DNA of 61,533 nucleotides from assembly GCA_023404955.1 (NCBI GenBank), contig JAEXZY010000061.1:1-61533 (forward strand), read 5' to 3'. The DNA comes from Actinomycetes bacterium. Lineage in GTDB: Bacteria > Actinomycetota > Actinomycetes > Mycobacteriales > Mycobacteriaceae. Numbering within the stretch: the first letter of the stretch is position 1; every line of letters starts with the position of its first letter. This document shows positions 25,072 through 33,293 of this stretch, piece after piece. The position numbers and the translations under genes were made by a program. The notes beneath the pieces are model-generated. The model did not search any database and had not been told where the DNA came from. It was given only the letters and a program-made list of their open reading frames with translations.

Positions 25072-26076
25072 TCACCACCCACAGCCGGCCTCCTCTCGCA
25101 CCCGCCGGCCCACCTCGGCCTTGATCTCCGCACCCGCTCGGGTCCCGTCTGCCGACGCCAACCCGGAGATGTTCACGCCCTCGACGCCGTCGATGGCCAG
25201 CAGGGCACAGGCCTCGGCGACCGCGGCATCGATCCCGGCCTGCACCGGGTCAGGCGCCGCCAGGATGGTCGCGACGACGTCGGGGTCCATTTCCAGGCCG
25301 GGCAGCCCGCGCAGCACCGCGGCCGAGAGTTCGTCGGTGACGACCGCGACCGCCCCCAGCACCGGGATCGTCAGGCCGACCGCCCGCGCGGCGGCCACGA
25401 AGTCCGCGACCACCCCTGGGATCGACGTGTGATTGAGCACCGCCAGCGCCGCGCCAGCCTGCTGCTTGGCGACCAGGCGTGCGGGTCGCGCCAACACAGG
25501 TGGTGCTGTGATGGTTTCGGGAACGGCAGCGGTCATGCCCACCGACGCGGCGAGCGCGGCCAGACGCGGACCGTCCAGATCGAAGGTCTGGGTGACGTCC
25601 GGTCGGACGTCGTACCCGCGACCGTCGCCGGTGACGCAGAGCACCGTCTGCACGCCCAGCAGCGACAGGCCGCGCAACTCCTGTTCGAGCACGACCCTGT
25701 TCCGGTCCCGGCAGGACAGCGTGATCCACGGCGTCACACCGGCGTCTAGGAGCAGCGCGGCCATCAACGTCGGCGGGAAGTCGGGACGGTTGTGGTGCTC
25801 GCCGACCAGGACCGCGTCGCAGGATCCGGCCAACGCCGCGGCCGTCGCCGAGAGATCGTCGGGATCGAACGGCATACAGGTGAAATCGGTGAGGATCAGC
25901 GGCACCGTCGCCGGATGGGGAACTTCGACAGGGTCGTCCCATGGGACGGCGTCGGGGAACGCACATGGTCCTGGACGCATCTCGCACTGGCCGTCGTCGC
26001 GGACGCCCCCGCAGGGACCGTAGTGCATGTGCTTCGGACAGCCCTGCGCATCGAGTCCGTTTCGTCCTACCGCCAT
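25072..26076 (-). CDS. Methylenetetrahydrofolate reductase-like protein with MetV-type Cys N-terminus
   Basis: This 334-residue protein has two parts. The N-terminal 45 residues hold four cysteines (CPKHMHYGPCGGV, GQCEM, GPC), the pattern of MetV/MTHFR-C domains that bind a metal or Fe-S cluster. The rest is a TIM-barrel of the methylenetetrahydrofolate reductase type (VGEHHNRPDFPPTLMA, VTGDGRG, IPVLGAVAVV). The length and the fusion resemble MetV-associated reductases rather than E. coli MetF. It probably acts in folate one-carbon metabolism. It forms a two-gene unit with the downstream methyltransferase and lies upstream of a GCTACGG motif shared with the whiB6 region. Confidence 0.7.
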   Translation of the reverse strand: MAVGRNGLDAQGCPKHMHYGPCGGVRDDGQCEMRPGPCAFPDAVPWDDPVEVPHPATVPLILTDFTCMPFDPDDLSATAAALAGSCDAVLVGEHHNRPDFPPTLMAALLLDAGVTPWITLSCRDRNRVVLEQELRGLSLLGVQTVLCVTGDGRGYDVRPDVTQTFDLDGPRLAALAASVGMTAAVPETITAPPVLARPARLVAKQQAGAALAVLNHTSIPGVVADFVAAARAVGLTIPVLGAVAVVTDELSAAVLRGLPGLEMDPDVVATILAAPDPVQAGIDAAVAEACALLAIDGVEGVNISGLASADGTRAGAEIKAEVGRRVREEAGCGW

Positions 26077-26298
26077 CGAGCCTCCGTTTCGTCCCGCTTG
26101 GTGCCCGCCCTGGCGACGCCGAAACCCGGTGATGCCCTCTGGCGGGGCGGGAGGGACCTTTGGCCCCTTCGAGGCGTGACGCGCGCTCCATAACGTGGGA
26201 GCAAGCGCAGAACGGACGGTTGCCTTCAGTTCAGCGTCAGGTGAGTACCGGAGGCAACCACGTTGTTAAGCCGTAGCGACGGTCCTGTTCTCGCCGCC

Positions 26299-27027
26299 TC
26301 AGACGATCTGCTCGATCAGCTCTTCCAGCGCAGCCGCTTCGGTGGGCGCGATCGGCTCACCGGCTTCTGCCTGGGGGACGACGTGCTCGGCGACGCCGGC
26401 GGCCTGCGCCGTTTCGGCAACGGTCAGGTTGGCTCCGCGACGCGCGGTGTACAGCCGGGGGCCCAATGCTGCGCCGGGCGCGTTGGCCGCACGCACCATC
26501 AGGTCGTCGTACAGGGTCCGCACCGTGCCCAGCGCCTTGATCAGGGGCGGGGTGACCCGGCCGATGCGGGCGGCTCTCGCTGCGACGGCCTCGAGCTGAC
26601 GCAGGTCGTCGAGCATCGCTGAGATCCGGACGGGGAACGAGGGGTCCTCGTCCGGCGGTAGCGACGAGACGGTGCTCGACAGCGTGCCCAGAGCAGTGAG
26701 AACGGCCTGGGCGATGAGCGAGGTCTCGTCCCCACTCGGGGGAGGGGCGGGGTCTCGACGGCGAAGCGGTGCACCGGTGCGCAGTCGCTCGATCGTGCCC
26801 GGCGGCCACTGCAGCACCTCTTCGAGCTTGGCGCGGGTGCGCTCGCGCGGCCAGCTGCGCCCCTTCTCGAACGCGATGAGGGCGCCGGCGTTGATGATGC
26901 CCTCAGCCGCCAGCCGACGCTGGCTGATGTCGAGTTCCCGGCGGCGCGCAGCCGCCGCCGCTCCGGCCCTGACCATCCCGGCGTCGGGAGCATCGGCGGA
27001 CGCGCCGATCGACTCCGCGTTGGTCAT
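26299..27027 (-). CDS. espM: EspM-like HTH regulator divergent from whiB6
   Basis: This 242-residue protein has an XRE-like helix-turn-helix near the N-terminus (LDISQRRLAAEGIINAGALI, about residues 31-50). A central helical region follows, then a C-terminal segment that looks like a second helix-turn-helix (NLTVAETAQAAGVAEHVV). EspM (Rv3863/MMAR_5438) lies divergent from whiB6, binds the shared intergenic region and tunes ESX-1 expression; position and DNA-binding features fit. The protein is shorter than Rv3863, so orthology rests mainly on synteny. It starts at ATG 27027. Confidence 0.62.
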   Translation of the reverse strand: MTNAESIGASADAPDAGMVRAGAAAAARRRELDISQRRLAAEGIINAGALIAFEKGRSWPRERTRAKLEEVLQWPPGTIERLRTGAPLRRRDPAPPPSGDETSLIAQAVLTALGTLSSTVSSLPPDEDPSFPVRISAMLDDLRQLEAVAARAARIGRVTPPLIKALGTVRTLYDDLMVRAANAPGAALGPRLYTARRGANLTVAETAQAAGVAEHVVPQAEAGEPIAPTEAAALEELIEQIV

Positions 27028-27341
27028 GTACCGACAATCCTCGATCTCATTCGGGCGGCGATGTCGCGTGGGCTCAGCGCTACGGCTGGAGCACGCACTG
27101 CAACGGTTTCCCCGTAAAACTACACCCTCGGCGCGCGTCGAACTGCATCATCGCGACGCAAATTTCTGTGACGTTCATGCAGCGCTGAACAGCTGTTGAC
27201 GTGGCCATTCAGTGCCATCCGCTCGTGGCAAGACGCACCTGCGCCACAGTTCCGTAGCACAAACTGTTGCATCGCTACGGTTTGTCGGTTAGCTTTCCTT
27301 CCATCGCGGCCGACGCGCCGCCCAGGCACAAGGAGCTACCC
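27028..27341. promoter_or_regulatory. espM / whiB6 intergenic region with GCTACGG motifs
   Basis: This 314-base divergent control region has no gene. A perfect inverted repeat, CCGTAGC (27252-27258) and GCTACGG (27274-27280), with a 15-base spacer lies 61 bases upstream of whiB6. A further GCTACGG occurs at 27079-27085, near espM. A fourth copy (CCGTAGC, 26271-26277) lies just past espM, upstream of the MetF-like gene. These are candidate operators for EspM or another local regulator. whiB6 has an AAGGAG ribosome site at 27329-27334. Confidence 0.5.
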
Positions 27342-27635
27342 ATGACCGCAACCCCGTGGGATGACAGCCCGATCGGCGAATGCACCCGGGATCCCGACCG
27401 CTGGACCACCACTGCCGACGACGAGGCGAAGGCGATCTGCCGGTCCTGCCCCCGGCGGTGGCTGTGCGCCAAAGAGGCGTGCGAATCACCGCGGGCGGAG
27501 GGTCTGTGGGCAGGGATCTATGTGCCCGAAGCGGGCCGCGGGCGGACCTTCGCGCTGCGTCAGCTCAAGTCACTGGCGGAACTGAACGGCCACCCGGTCG
27601 GCGAACGCCGCGTCTACTACGCCGACATCGCCTGA
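27342..27635 (+). CDS. whiB6: WhiB6 iron-sulfur transcription factor
   Basis: This 97-residue WhiB protein has four Fe-S ligands, Cys14, Cys33, Cys36 and Cys42 (C-x18-C-x2-C-x5-C), followed by the GLWAGIYVPE turn and a basic C-terminal stretch. The segment DPDRWTTTADDEAKAICRSC is characteristic of WhiB6 rather than other WhiB proteins. WhiB6 activates ESX-1 genes and senses redox state and nitric oxide. ATG 27342 is set by AAGGAG seven bases upstream. It is divergent from the espM-like gene. It is retained here even though the ESX-1 core is missing. Confidence 0.92.
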   Translation: MTATPWDDSPIGECTRDPDRWTTTADDEAKAICRSCPRRWLCAKEACESPRAEGLWAGIYVPEAGRGRTFALRQLKSLAELNGHPVGERRVYYADIA

Positions 27636-27779
27636 AGATCGGCCCGGGAATAGCTGGGCCACCTCGCCCGTTGAGAACGTCAGCGGTGCCGGACATGCCC
27701 CGGGCTCCAACCAATTTCGTCGCTTCGAGCGACCACTCGCCGAGAGGCGCCATGACGGTACCGCCCACCGCCTCGATGC

Positions 27780-29324
27780 TCACCACGTGTCGACGAACCG
27801 CCCGCTGTCGCGGTGCGGGGTGTCGGCCGCGGTGAGCGTCGCGGCGATCACCGACCGGGTGTCCGCCGGGTCGATCACGTCGTCGATCTCGAACAGCATG
27901 GCCGCATTCAGCGCCTTGGCATTCTCTTGGGCCGCGGCCGTCGCCTCCCGGACACGCTGCTCGCGTTCGGCGTCGTCGGCAATCGCCTCGAGTTCCTTAC
28001 GCAGCCCAAGACGTACCGCCCCTTCCAGTCCCATCGGGCCGAGATGCGCCCCCGGCCACGCAACCGTCAACACCGGTTCGTGCAGGCTCCCGCCCGCCAT
28101 CGCTTGCGCGCCCAGGCCGTAACCCCGGCGCAGCACCACGGCGATCATCGGCACCCGCAGCGCCGCCCCCGCCACGAGCATCCGCGACGCCCGCCGCACC
28201 AGTGACTCCGCCTCGGCTGCCGTCCCCACCATGTACCCCGGACAGTCGACCAGCGAGATGACCGGAATTCCGAAACCGTTGCACAGCTGCAGAAATCGGG
28301 CCGCTTTGTCCGACGCGGCGGCGGTGATCGCGCCTGCCATGAACCGGGTGTCGTTGGCCAGGATCCCCACGGCGCGGCCCTCGATACGGGCCAGCGCGGT
28401 GACCATCTCGCGCGCGAACCTCGGACGGAGAAACGTCACCGAGTCGGTGTCGGCGAGCGTCTCGATGATCGGGCCCACGTCGTAGGCGCGGCGTTCCCGT
28501 TCGGGCACCGCGGTGCGCAGGCCAGTCTGATCGGAGGCGGCCCATTCGCCCCGACCGGGCCGAAAGTAGGAGAGCAGCCTCTTGGTCACCTCGACCGCGG
28601 CCGCTTCGTCGTCGACGACCACATCGACGTTGCCGTTGGGTTCCTGCACGGTCATCGGACCGACGTCATCGGGGGCCACGTCGCCCAGCCCGCCGCCGGC
28701 GATCATCGCGGGTCCGCCCATCCCCAACGACGCATCGCGGGTCGCCACGATCAGGTCCGACGTCCCGGCGAGCACGGCGTTGCCGGCGAAGCAGCGGCCC
28801 TTCACCACGGCGATGCGCGGGACGAGGCCCGACAATCTCGCCCACAGCGCGAACGCACGCGTGTCCAGCGCGGAGACGACCGGATAATCGGTGTCCCCCG
28901 GCCTGCCGCCTCCGCCCTCGGCGAACAACACGGTCGGCAGCCGCATCCGCTCGATGAGCTCGAACAGCCGGTCTTTCTTCCGATGTCCCAGCGCGCCTTG
29001 AGTTCCCGCGAGCACGGTGTAGTCGTAGGAGAGCACCGCGCACGGGGCGCCCCCGATGCTCGCGGTCCCTCCGATCAGCCCGTCTGCCGGAGTCCGGGTG
29101 ATCAGGTCGTCGAGGCCGCGCCGCATTCTCTGCGGGGCGATGGCGAACCGCCCGTATTCCACGAAGGATCCCGGGTCGACGAGATCGGCGACGTTCTCGC
29201 GTGCCGTGCGGCCACCCCGGTGATGCCGTCGCGCGACCGCGTCGGGCCGGGCCGCGTCTTCGGTCAGCGCGCGGCGACGCAGCAGCTCAGCCAGATCTGG
29301 ACGCAGCTCGCCGGGGTCAGTCAT
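27780..29324 (-). CDS. Acyl-CoA carboxylase carboxyltransferase subunit
   Basis: This 514-residue protein is of the biotin-dependent carboxyltransferase family (the AccD/propionyl-CoA carboxylase beta type). The N-terminal carboxyltransferase half holds GGTASIGGAPCAVLSYDYT and GGGGRPGDTDYP; the C-terminal half holds the oxyanion-hole region LVDCPGYMVGTAAE. Such subunits transfer carboxyl groups from biotin to acyl-CoA, giving malonyl-CoA-type precursors. No biotin carboxylase partner adjoins it, so the substrate cannot be stated. Its start overlaps the DivIVA-repeat gene by eight bases, so the two are probably co-transcribed. Confidence 0.85.
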   Translation of the reverse strand: MTDPGELRPDLAELLRRRALTEDAARPDAVARRHHRGGRTARENVADLVDPGSFVEYGRFAIAPQRMRRGLDDLITRTPADGLIGGTASIGGAPCAVLSYDYTVLAGTQGALGHRKKDRLFELIERMRLPTVLFAEGGGGRPGDTDYPVVSALDTRAFALWARLSGLVPRIAVVKGRCFAGNAVLAGTSDLIVATRDASLGMGGPAMIAGGGLGDVAPDDVGPMTVQEPNGNVDVVVDDEAAAVEVTKRLLSYFRPGRGEWAASDQTGLRTAVPERERRAYDVGPIIETLADTDSVTFLRPRFAREMVTALARIEGRAVGILANDTRFMAGAITAAASDKAARFLQLCNGFGIPVISLVDCPGYMVGTAAEAESLVRRASRMLVAGAALRVPMIAVVLRRGYGLGAQAMAGGSLHEPVLTVAWPGAHLGPMGLEGAVRLGLRKELEAIADDAEREQRVREATAAAQENAKALNAAMLFEIDDVIDPADTRSVIAATLTAADTPHRDSGRFVDTW

Positions 29325-29586
29325 GGAGACGATCGATGGCCGAGGCGATCTCGTCGAGCAGCGTGTCGACCTGGGCCTCGTCGTAGCCGCGCTTTCCGAG
29401 CTTCGGCTTGTTGAACCGCACTACGCGCACATCGGCGGCCGACAAGTGCCCGCGCCCGTCGAGGCGGCGAGCAGCCAGCGCGATGAGATCGCGGACCGCC
29501 TTCTCGTCGTAGCCGCGCTTCCCCCAGGGTGGCTTCTCGAAGGTGACGCTGCGCAGATCGTCGGCCGTCAACACGTGCTCGCCCAT
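29317..29586 (-). CDS. Small DivIVA-repeat protein
   Basis: This 89-residue protein consists of two copies of the actinobacterial DivIVA-domain repeat: FEKPPWGKRGYDEKAVRDL and FNKPKLGKRGYDEAQVDTL, about 40 residues apart. Full-length DivIVA/Wag31 proteins have one such motif followed by a long coiled coil; that coil is absent here. It may bind membranes or other DivIVA-type proteins; the function is unknown. ATG 29586 is supported because the repeat homology starts immediately after it. It overlaps the carboxyltransferase gene. Confidence 0.78.
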   Translation of the reverse strand: MGEHVLTADDLRSVTFEKPPWGKRGYDEKAVRDLIALAARRLDGRGHLSAADVRVVRFNKPKLGKRGYDEAQVDTLLDEIASAIDRLHD

Positions 29587-29655
29587 GGCGTCCGACTGTA
29601 GCGAGTTATCCACAGGGCCTGTGCACAAACGGTGTCTGCCGTCGGTGGGTGTCCC

Positions 29656-29667
29656 TACGTTGACGGT
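29656..29667 (+). promoter_or_regulatory. Predicted minus-10 for leaderless EVE-domain gene
   Basis: TACGTT (29656-29661) fits the mycobacterial TANNNT minus-10 and ends six bases before the ATG at 29668, which has no ribosome site. This predicts transcription starting at the start codon. Confidence 0.4.
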
Positions 29668-30111
29668 ATGACGAACTGGATCAACACGGTCAGCCGTGAT
29701 CATGTCGAGCGCGGCGTGCGCGGGCGCTTCACGCAAGCCAACCACGGCAAACCACACATGCTGCGCAAGATGGCTCGGGGAGACTGGCTGGTCTTCTACT
29801 CTCCCAGGACGGTCTACCCCGACGGTCCGCCGCTGCAGGCGTTCACGGCCATCGGTCAGGTCGCCGACGACGAGCCCTACCAGGTGGAGATGTCGGAGGG
29901 CTTCACCCCATGGCGCCGCAACGTCGACTTCCTCGAGTGCAGCGAAGTCCCCATCCGGCCCCTGATCGAGCACCTCGACTTCATCGAGGACAAGTCCCGG
30001 TGGGGCTACAAGTTCCGGTTCGGGGTGTTTCGCATCGACGACCACGATCTGGAGGTCATCCGCTCGGCGATGGTCCAGCCACAGCGGGAGGAGACTACGG
30101 TGAACGGATGA
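29668..30111 (+). CDS. EVE domain-containing protein
   Basis: This 147-residue single-domain protein is of the EVE/PUA-like superfamily (UPF0310 type). It starts MTNWINTVSRDHVERG and contains KMARGDWLVFYSPRT and IGQVADDEPYQVE, which are typical of the fold. EVE and YTH-type domains bind modified nucleic-acid bases; the ligand here is unknown. ATG 29668 matches the domain start, with an upstream in-frame start rejected. Its TGA overlaps the start of the following pirin (ATGA), so the two are co-transcribed. Confidence 0.82.
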   Translation: MTNWINTVSRDHVERGVRGRFTQANHGKPHMLRKMARGDWLVFYSPRTVYPDGPPLQAFTAIGQVADDEPYQVEMSEGFTPWRRNVDFLECSEVPIRPLIEHLDFIEDKSRWGYKFRFGVFRIDDHDLEVIRSAMVQPQREETTVNG

Positions 30112-31081
30112 GCAACACCGATGCCGCACCCGCCGAAGTGGCCTGCGGCGCTTCGGCATTCGGAGCCTTTGAGGGCGTTCTGCATCCGCGGGAGGTTCCG
30201 CTGGGCGGGCCGCGCGCCATCCGGGTGCGCCGGACACTTCCGCAGCGCGACCGGTCGCTGATCGGGGCGTGGGTTTCGCCGACCATTATGGTCCTCACGA
30301 TCTGCGGGGCGCCCCCGGCATGGACGTGCCGCCGCATCCCCACACGGGTCTGCAGACCGTGAGTTGGTTGTTCAGCGGACTCATCGAACATCGGGACAGC
30401 AACGGCGTGCACGCAATGGTGCGCCCGGGCGAGCTGAACCTGATGACCGCCGGGGCCGGCATCTGTCACTCCGAGGTGTCGGTGCCCAGCAGCCCGATCC
30501 TGCATGGGGTGCAGCTGTGGGTGGCACTACCGGACTCGGACCGGCACACCGCACGCGACTTCGCCCACTACGTCCCGCGACCCCGCACCCGTGGCGGGGT
30601 GACCGCGCGTGTGTTCCTCGGCGAACTCGACGACGATCGGTCGCCGGTACACACCTTCACGGCGCTGCTCGGCGCCCAGCTCGATCTCGAACCCGGGGCG
30701 CGGGTGACGCTCGACGTCGACGCCGGTTTCGAGCACGGCGTGCTCGTCGACCAGGGGCGTATCGATGCGTGCGGTGCCGAACTCGCGGTGGCCGATCTGG
30801 GGTTCCAGGGCACCGGGCACGACAGCCTGCAGCTGATCAACCGCAGCGACGAGCCCGCCCGGGTCGTGCTGCTCGGCGGCGTGCCGTTCACCGAAGACCT
30901 GCTGATGTGGTGGAACTTCGTCGGCCGCAGCCACGACGAGATCGTCGGCTACCGGGAGCAGTGGCAGAGTCACGATGCCCGCTTCGGTGAGGTGACCGGC
31001 TACCGGGGTGAGACGGGCCGCCTGCCCGCGCCGCCGCTGCCGCACGCCACCCTGAAGCCTCGGCCCCAACCTGGGGTATAG
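30108..31081 (+). pseudogene. Pirin family gene, frameshifted
   Basis: The start (MSNTDAAPAEVACGASAF) and the amino-terminal cupin run in one frame up to LIGAW, while the rest (GFADHYGPHDL onward, with PPHPHTGLQTVSW and the iron ligands HSEVS) is in another. A single G missing from the GGG run at 30271-30273 accounts for this, since GGGG would give GAWGFADHYG. Without the repair, translation ends at 30362. The rest of the gene, to 31081, is undamaged and would give a protein of about 320 residues. Either recent inactivation or a sequencing indel explains it. It overlaps the EVE gene by four bases. Confidence 0.82.
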
Positions 31082-31088
31082 AGGGGCC

Positions 31089-31391
31089 ATGACCCAGGAC
31101 AGAACCGGCGCGCCCACCGAGGTCGTCGCCGAATCGGACCGCTTCACGATCTCCGTCGACGGCCGGCAAGTCGGCCTGGCGGACTTCTACGACCGCGACG
31201 GCGCACGCGTCTTCCCGCACACCGAGGTGGACCCCCGGTACCAGGGCCGCGGGCTGGCCACCATTCTCGTCCGGGAGGCCTTGACGGCGACGCGCGCAGC
31301 GGGACTGCGGGTCGTGCCGCAGTGCTGGATGGTGGCGGAATTCATCGAGAAGAACCCCGAATTCGCCGATATGACAGGAGAACCCTCGTGA
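31089..31391 (+). CDS. Small GNAT-type acetyltransferase, copy 1
   Basis: This 100-residue protein of the short YjdJ/GCN5-related group covers the central acetyl-CoA site: VFPHTEVDPRYQGRGLATIL includes the Q/R-x-x-G-x-G/A loop (YQGRGLA). The substrate is unknown. It is preceded by AGAGGGG seven bases before the ATG and overlaps the next gene as GTGA. The next gene is a diverged copy of this one, so the pair arose by tandem duplication. Confidence 0.82.
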   Translation: MTQDRTGAPTEVVAESDRFTISVDGRQVGLADFYDRDGARVFPHTEVDPRYQGRGLATILVREALTATRAAGLRVVPQCWMVAEFIEKNPEFADMTGEPS

Positions 31392-31720
31392 CGACGGACA
31401 AGACGGGCGCACCAACCGAGGTCGCCGAGGAGCAGGACCGGTTCACCATTTCCGTCGACGGGCGCGAGGCCGGCTTCACCGAGTTCATCGACCACGACGG
31501 TCAGCGCATTTTCCCGCACACCGTCGTCGACGAGGAGTTCTCCGGGCGCGGCCTGGCGACCATCCTGGTGCGTGAAGCGTTGGAGGCCACCCGCGATGCC
31601 GGGCTGCGGATCGTGCCGGTCTGCTCCATGGTCGCCGGTTTCATCGAGCGGAACCCGGAGTTCAACGACATCGTCGATCCGATCACCACCGACGTGAAGC
31701 GGGTGCTGTCGCGCCGGTGA
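31388..31720 (+). CDS. Small GNAT-type acetyltransferase, copy 2
   Basis: This 110-residue paralogue of the preceding gene shares T-G-A-P-T-E-V near the start, FTISVDGR, the FPHT-V segment and GRGLATILVREAL. It carries ten extra C-terminal residues ending VLSRR. The acetyl-CoA loop (FSGRGLA) is intact. It starts with GTG inside the stop of copy 1. Divergence is moderate across the whole length, so the duplication is not recent. Both copies appear functional. The stop is followed three bases later by the convergent oxidase-like gene. Confidence 0.82.
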   Translation: MTTDKTGAPTEVAEEQDRFTISVDGREAGFTEFIDHDGQRIFPHTVVDEEFSGRGLATILVREALEATRDAGLRIVPVCSMVAGFIERNPEFNDIVDPITTDVKRVLSRR

Positions 31721-31723
31721 GCC

Positions 31724-32230
31724 TCAGAGGTACTGCGCGGTGCTTCCGGAGACGGGCATCTCGCCCATGCCGAGTTTGCGATGGTCCCAGCTGCGCATCC
31801 GCGACGGCACCACCCGCACACTGATGCGGTTGTTCATCATCTGATCGACGAACGGACGCACGTCCTCGGTGTAGGGGCCGGTGTAGCGCTCCCACACGCT
31901 GATCCCGACCCGCAGGTTCGTCTCCGGGTCGTCGTGGATCTCCGCGGTCCCGTCGATCGACAAGCCCCGCAGGGTGTCGTAGGTCAGCCCGTCTTCGATC
32001 ATCACCGTGACGGTCGGATCGCGGCGGATGTTGACCGCCTTCTGCGACTTGGCCTTGGTCTCGAACCAGATCTCACCGTCGATCACGGCGTACCACATCG
32101 CCACCAGATGCGGACGTCCGCTGGGAAGCACGGTTGCCAACGTGGCCGTACGGCTCCGGTCGATGAAGCTCGTGATCTCGTCATCGGTCATGACGATCTT
32201 TCCGCGTTCGTTCTTGCCCACGACTCGCAT
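31724..32230 (-). CDS. PNPOx-like flavin/F420-dependent oxidoreductase
   Basis: This 168-residue protein has a split beta-barrel of the pyridoxamine-5-phosphate-oxidase-like superfamily: TATLATVLPSGRPHLVAMWYAV near the N-terminus and IWFETKAKSQKAVNIRRDP in the centre. Mycobacterial members of this group often use F420 or FMN. The cofactor is not decided by sequence alone. The start is uncertain between ATG 32230 (MRVVGKNERG) and ATG 32191 (MTDDEITSFI); the latter matches the usual family start. It stands alone on the minus strand. Confidence 0.75.
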   Translation of the reverse strand: MRVVGKNERGKIVMTDDEITSFIDRSRTATLATVLPSGRPHLVAMWYAVIDGEIWFETKAKSQKAVNIRRDPTVTVMIEDGLTYDTLRGLSIDGTAEIHDDPETNLRVGISVWERYTGPYTEDVRPFVDQMMNNRISVRVVPSRMRSWDHRKLGMGEMPVSGSTAQYL

Positions 32231-32411
32231 ACTTCCAGGCCGCCCATGAGGTCGGCGGTTGGGTCGTTTGATCCTGCGCTCTGGTGGTACGCGACGCCCG
32301 GGGTAACTACGGGGCGGCCGTAGTCCCAAGGCCTCGCGGGTTCAGCACCAGCCCGCGGGGCCGCCTCGTTCTCCAGGTTTCGAACGTCTGTGCGATGGGC
32401 ATTCCGGAGGC

Positions 32412-32615
32412 ATGACCGAACAAGCGCCCCAAGAGAATGCCGAGAAAGATCCGTCGCAGTGGGTGACCGGCGACGAGCCGATGACCGGCGCCCAGCGCAG
32501 CTATCTGCACACGCTGGCCCAGGAAGCGGACACCGAAGTCCCCGAGGACGCCACGAAGGCGCAGGCCTCGGAAATGATCGACGAACTCCAGCAGAAGACC
32601 GGTCGCGGCGCCTGA
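32412..32615 (+). CDS. DUF3072 family small protein
   Basis: This 67-residue acidic protein has the segment EPMTGAQRSYLHTLAQEAD followed by ATKAQASEMIDEL, the hallmark of the DUF3072 group common in Actinobacteria. No cysteines or membrane segments are present. The function is unknown. It is monocistronic. The only ribosome-like signal upstream is weak (GGAGG at about 32406-32410, very close to the ATG). Confidence 0.75.
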   Translation: MTEQAPQENAEKDPSQWVTGDEPMTGAQRSYLHTLAQEADTEVPEDATKAQASEMIDELQQKTGRGA

Positions 32616-32622
32616 GGCCGGG

Positions 32623-33279
32623 TCAGTACAGAGCCACCGGCGGCAGGGGTCGGATACCCCCGCCGCTGTGGCTCCCGGCGAATCGGGCGGTTCCGTGATG
32701 GGGCCCGGTGAGCGTCAGCGTGCCGATACGACGGAACCGACCGATCGGCCCGCTGACCATGAAACTGACCTCGCTCCCCGCCGAGAACCTGACATCGCGA
32801 CCGGTTGTCTGGGGGCGCGCCCCGAAGAGAATCGGTTGCACCCCAGCCAGATACAGCCAGAGCGACGAATACAGAGGCGCCACCGGATCCGCGGGCAACA
32901 CCGCGTGGTGCAGTGGCGCACCGTCGCCCGACGAGGCGAGCAGGAAGTCCTGAGCGCGCCCCTGGCCGTACACGTCCGGCAGCCTGATGCACAGTTTCCT
33001 CGCGACCTGCCCGCGATCGTCCGGACCGACCTGAACGACGGCGCTGTGGGTCACGCCCGGCCGGAGCACCTCGACTGCCGGTACCTCGGCGTTGTCGTCG
33101 ATCGTCAACGTCGCGGCGAAGTACTCCCCCTCGGTGCGGAAGAGGTCCCGCGCCAGGCCGACTGCGGCGCCGGCGGTATCGCGCACGACGCGTGCTCCGG
33201 TGACCAGGTCGGGCGCTTCAGCGAGAACCATGACGCTCGTCATACCCGCCGCGCAGGTCGGCGAAGCGAACGCATCCAT
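32623..33279 (-). CDS. Hypothetical protein
   Basis: I do not recognise this soluble protein of 218 residues. It has no signal peptide or membrane segment. It contains a beta-rich C-terminal half ending in FAGSHSGGGIRPLPPVALY. Codon bias is typical, supporting a real gene. The start at ATG 33279 (MDAFASPTCAAG) is 14 bases from the divergent cutinase start; a later ATG (MTSVMVLAEAP) is possible. The two genes must share a very short promoter region containing an AT-rich ATTATTAG stretch. Confidence 0.6.
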   Translation of the reverse strand: MDAFASPTCAAGMTSVMVLAEAPDLVTGARVVRDTAGAAVGLARDLFRTEGEYFAATLTIDDNAEVPAVEVLRPGVTHSAVVQVGPDDRGQVARKLCIRLPDVYGQGRAQDFLLASSGDGAPLHHAVLPADPVAPLYSSLWLYLAGVQPILFGARPQTTGRDVRFSAGSEVSFMVSGPIGRFRRIGTLTLTGPHHGTARFAGSHSGGGIRPLPPVALY

Positions 33280-33293
33280 GACACGATTATTAG

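Noticed and set aside
27636..27670. Terminator after whiB6 from GGCCC and GGGCC arms
   Set aside because: The stem is only five bases with no T-run, so it is not distinguishable from chance in this GC-rich sequence.
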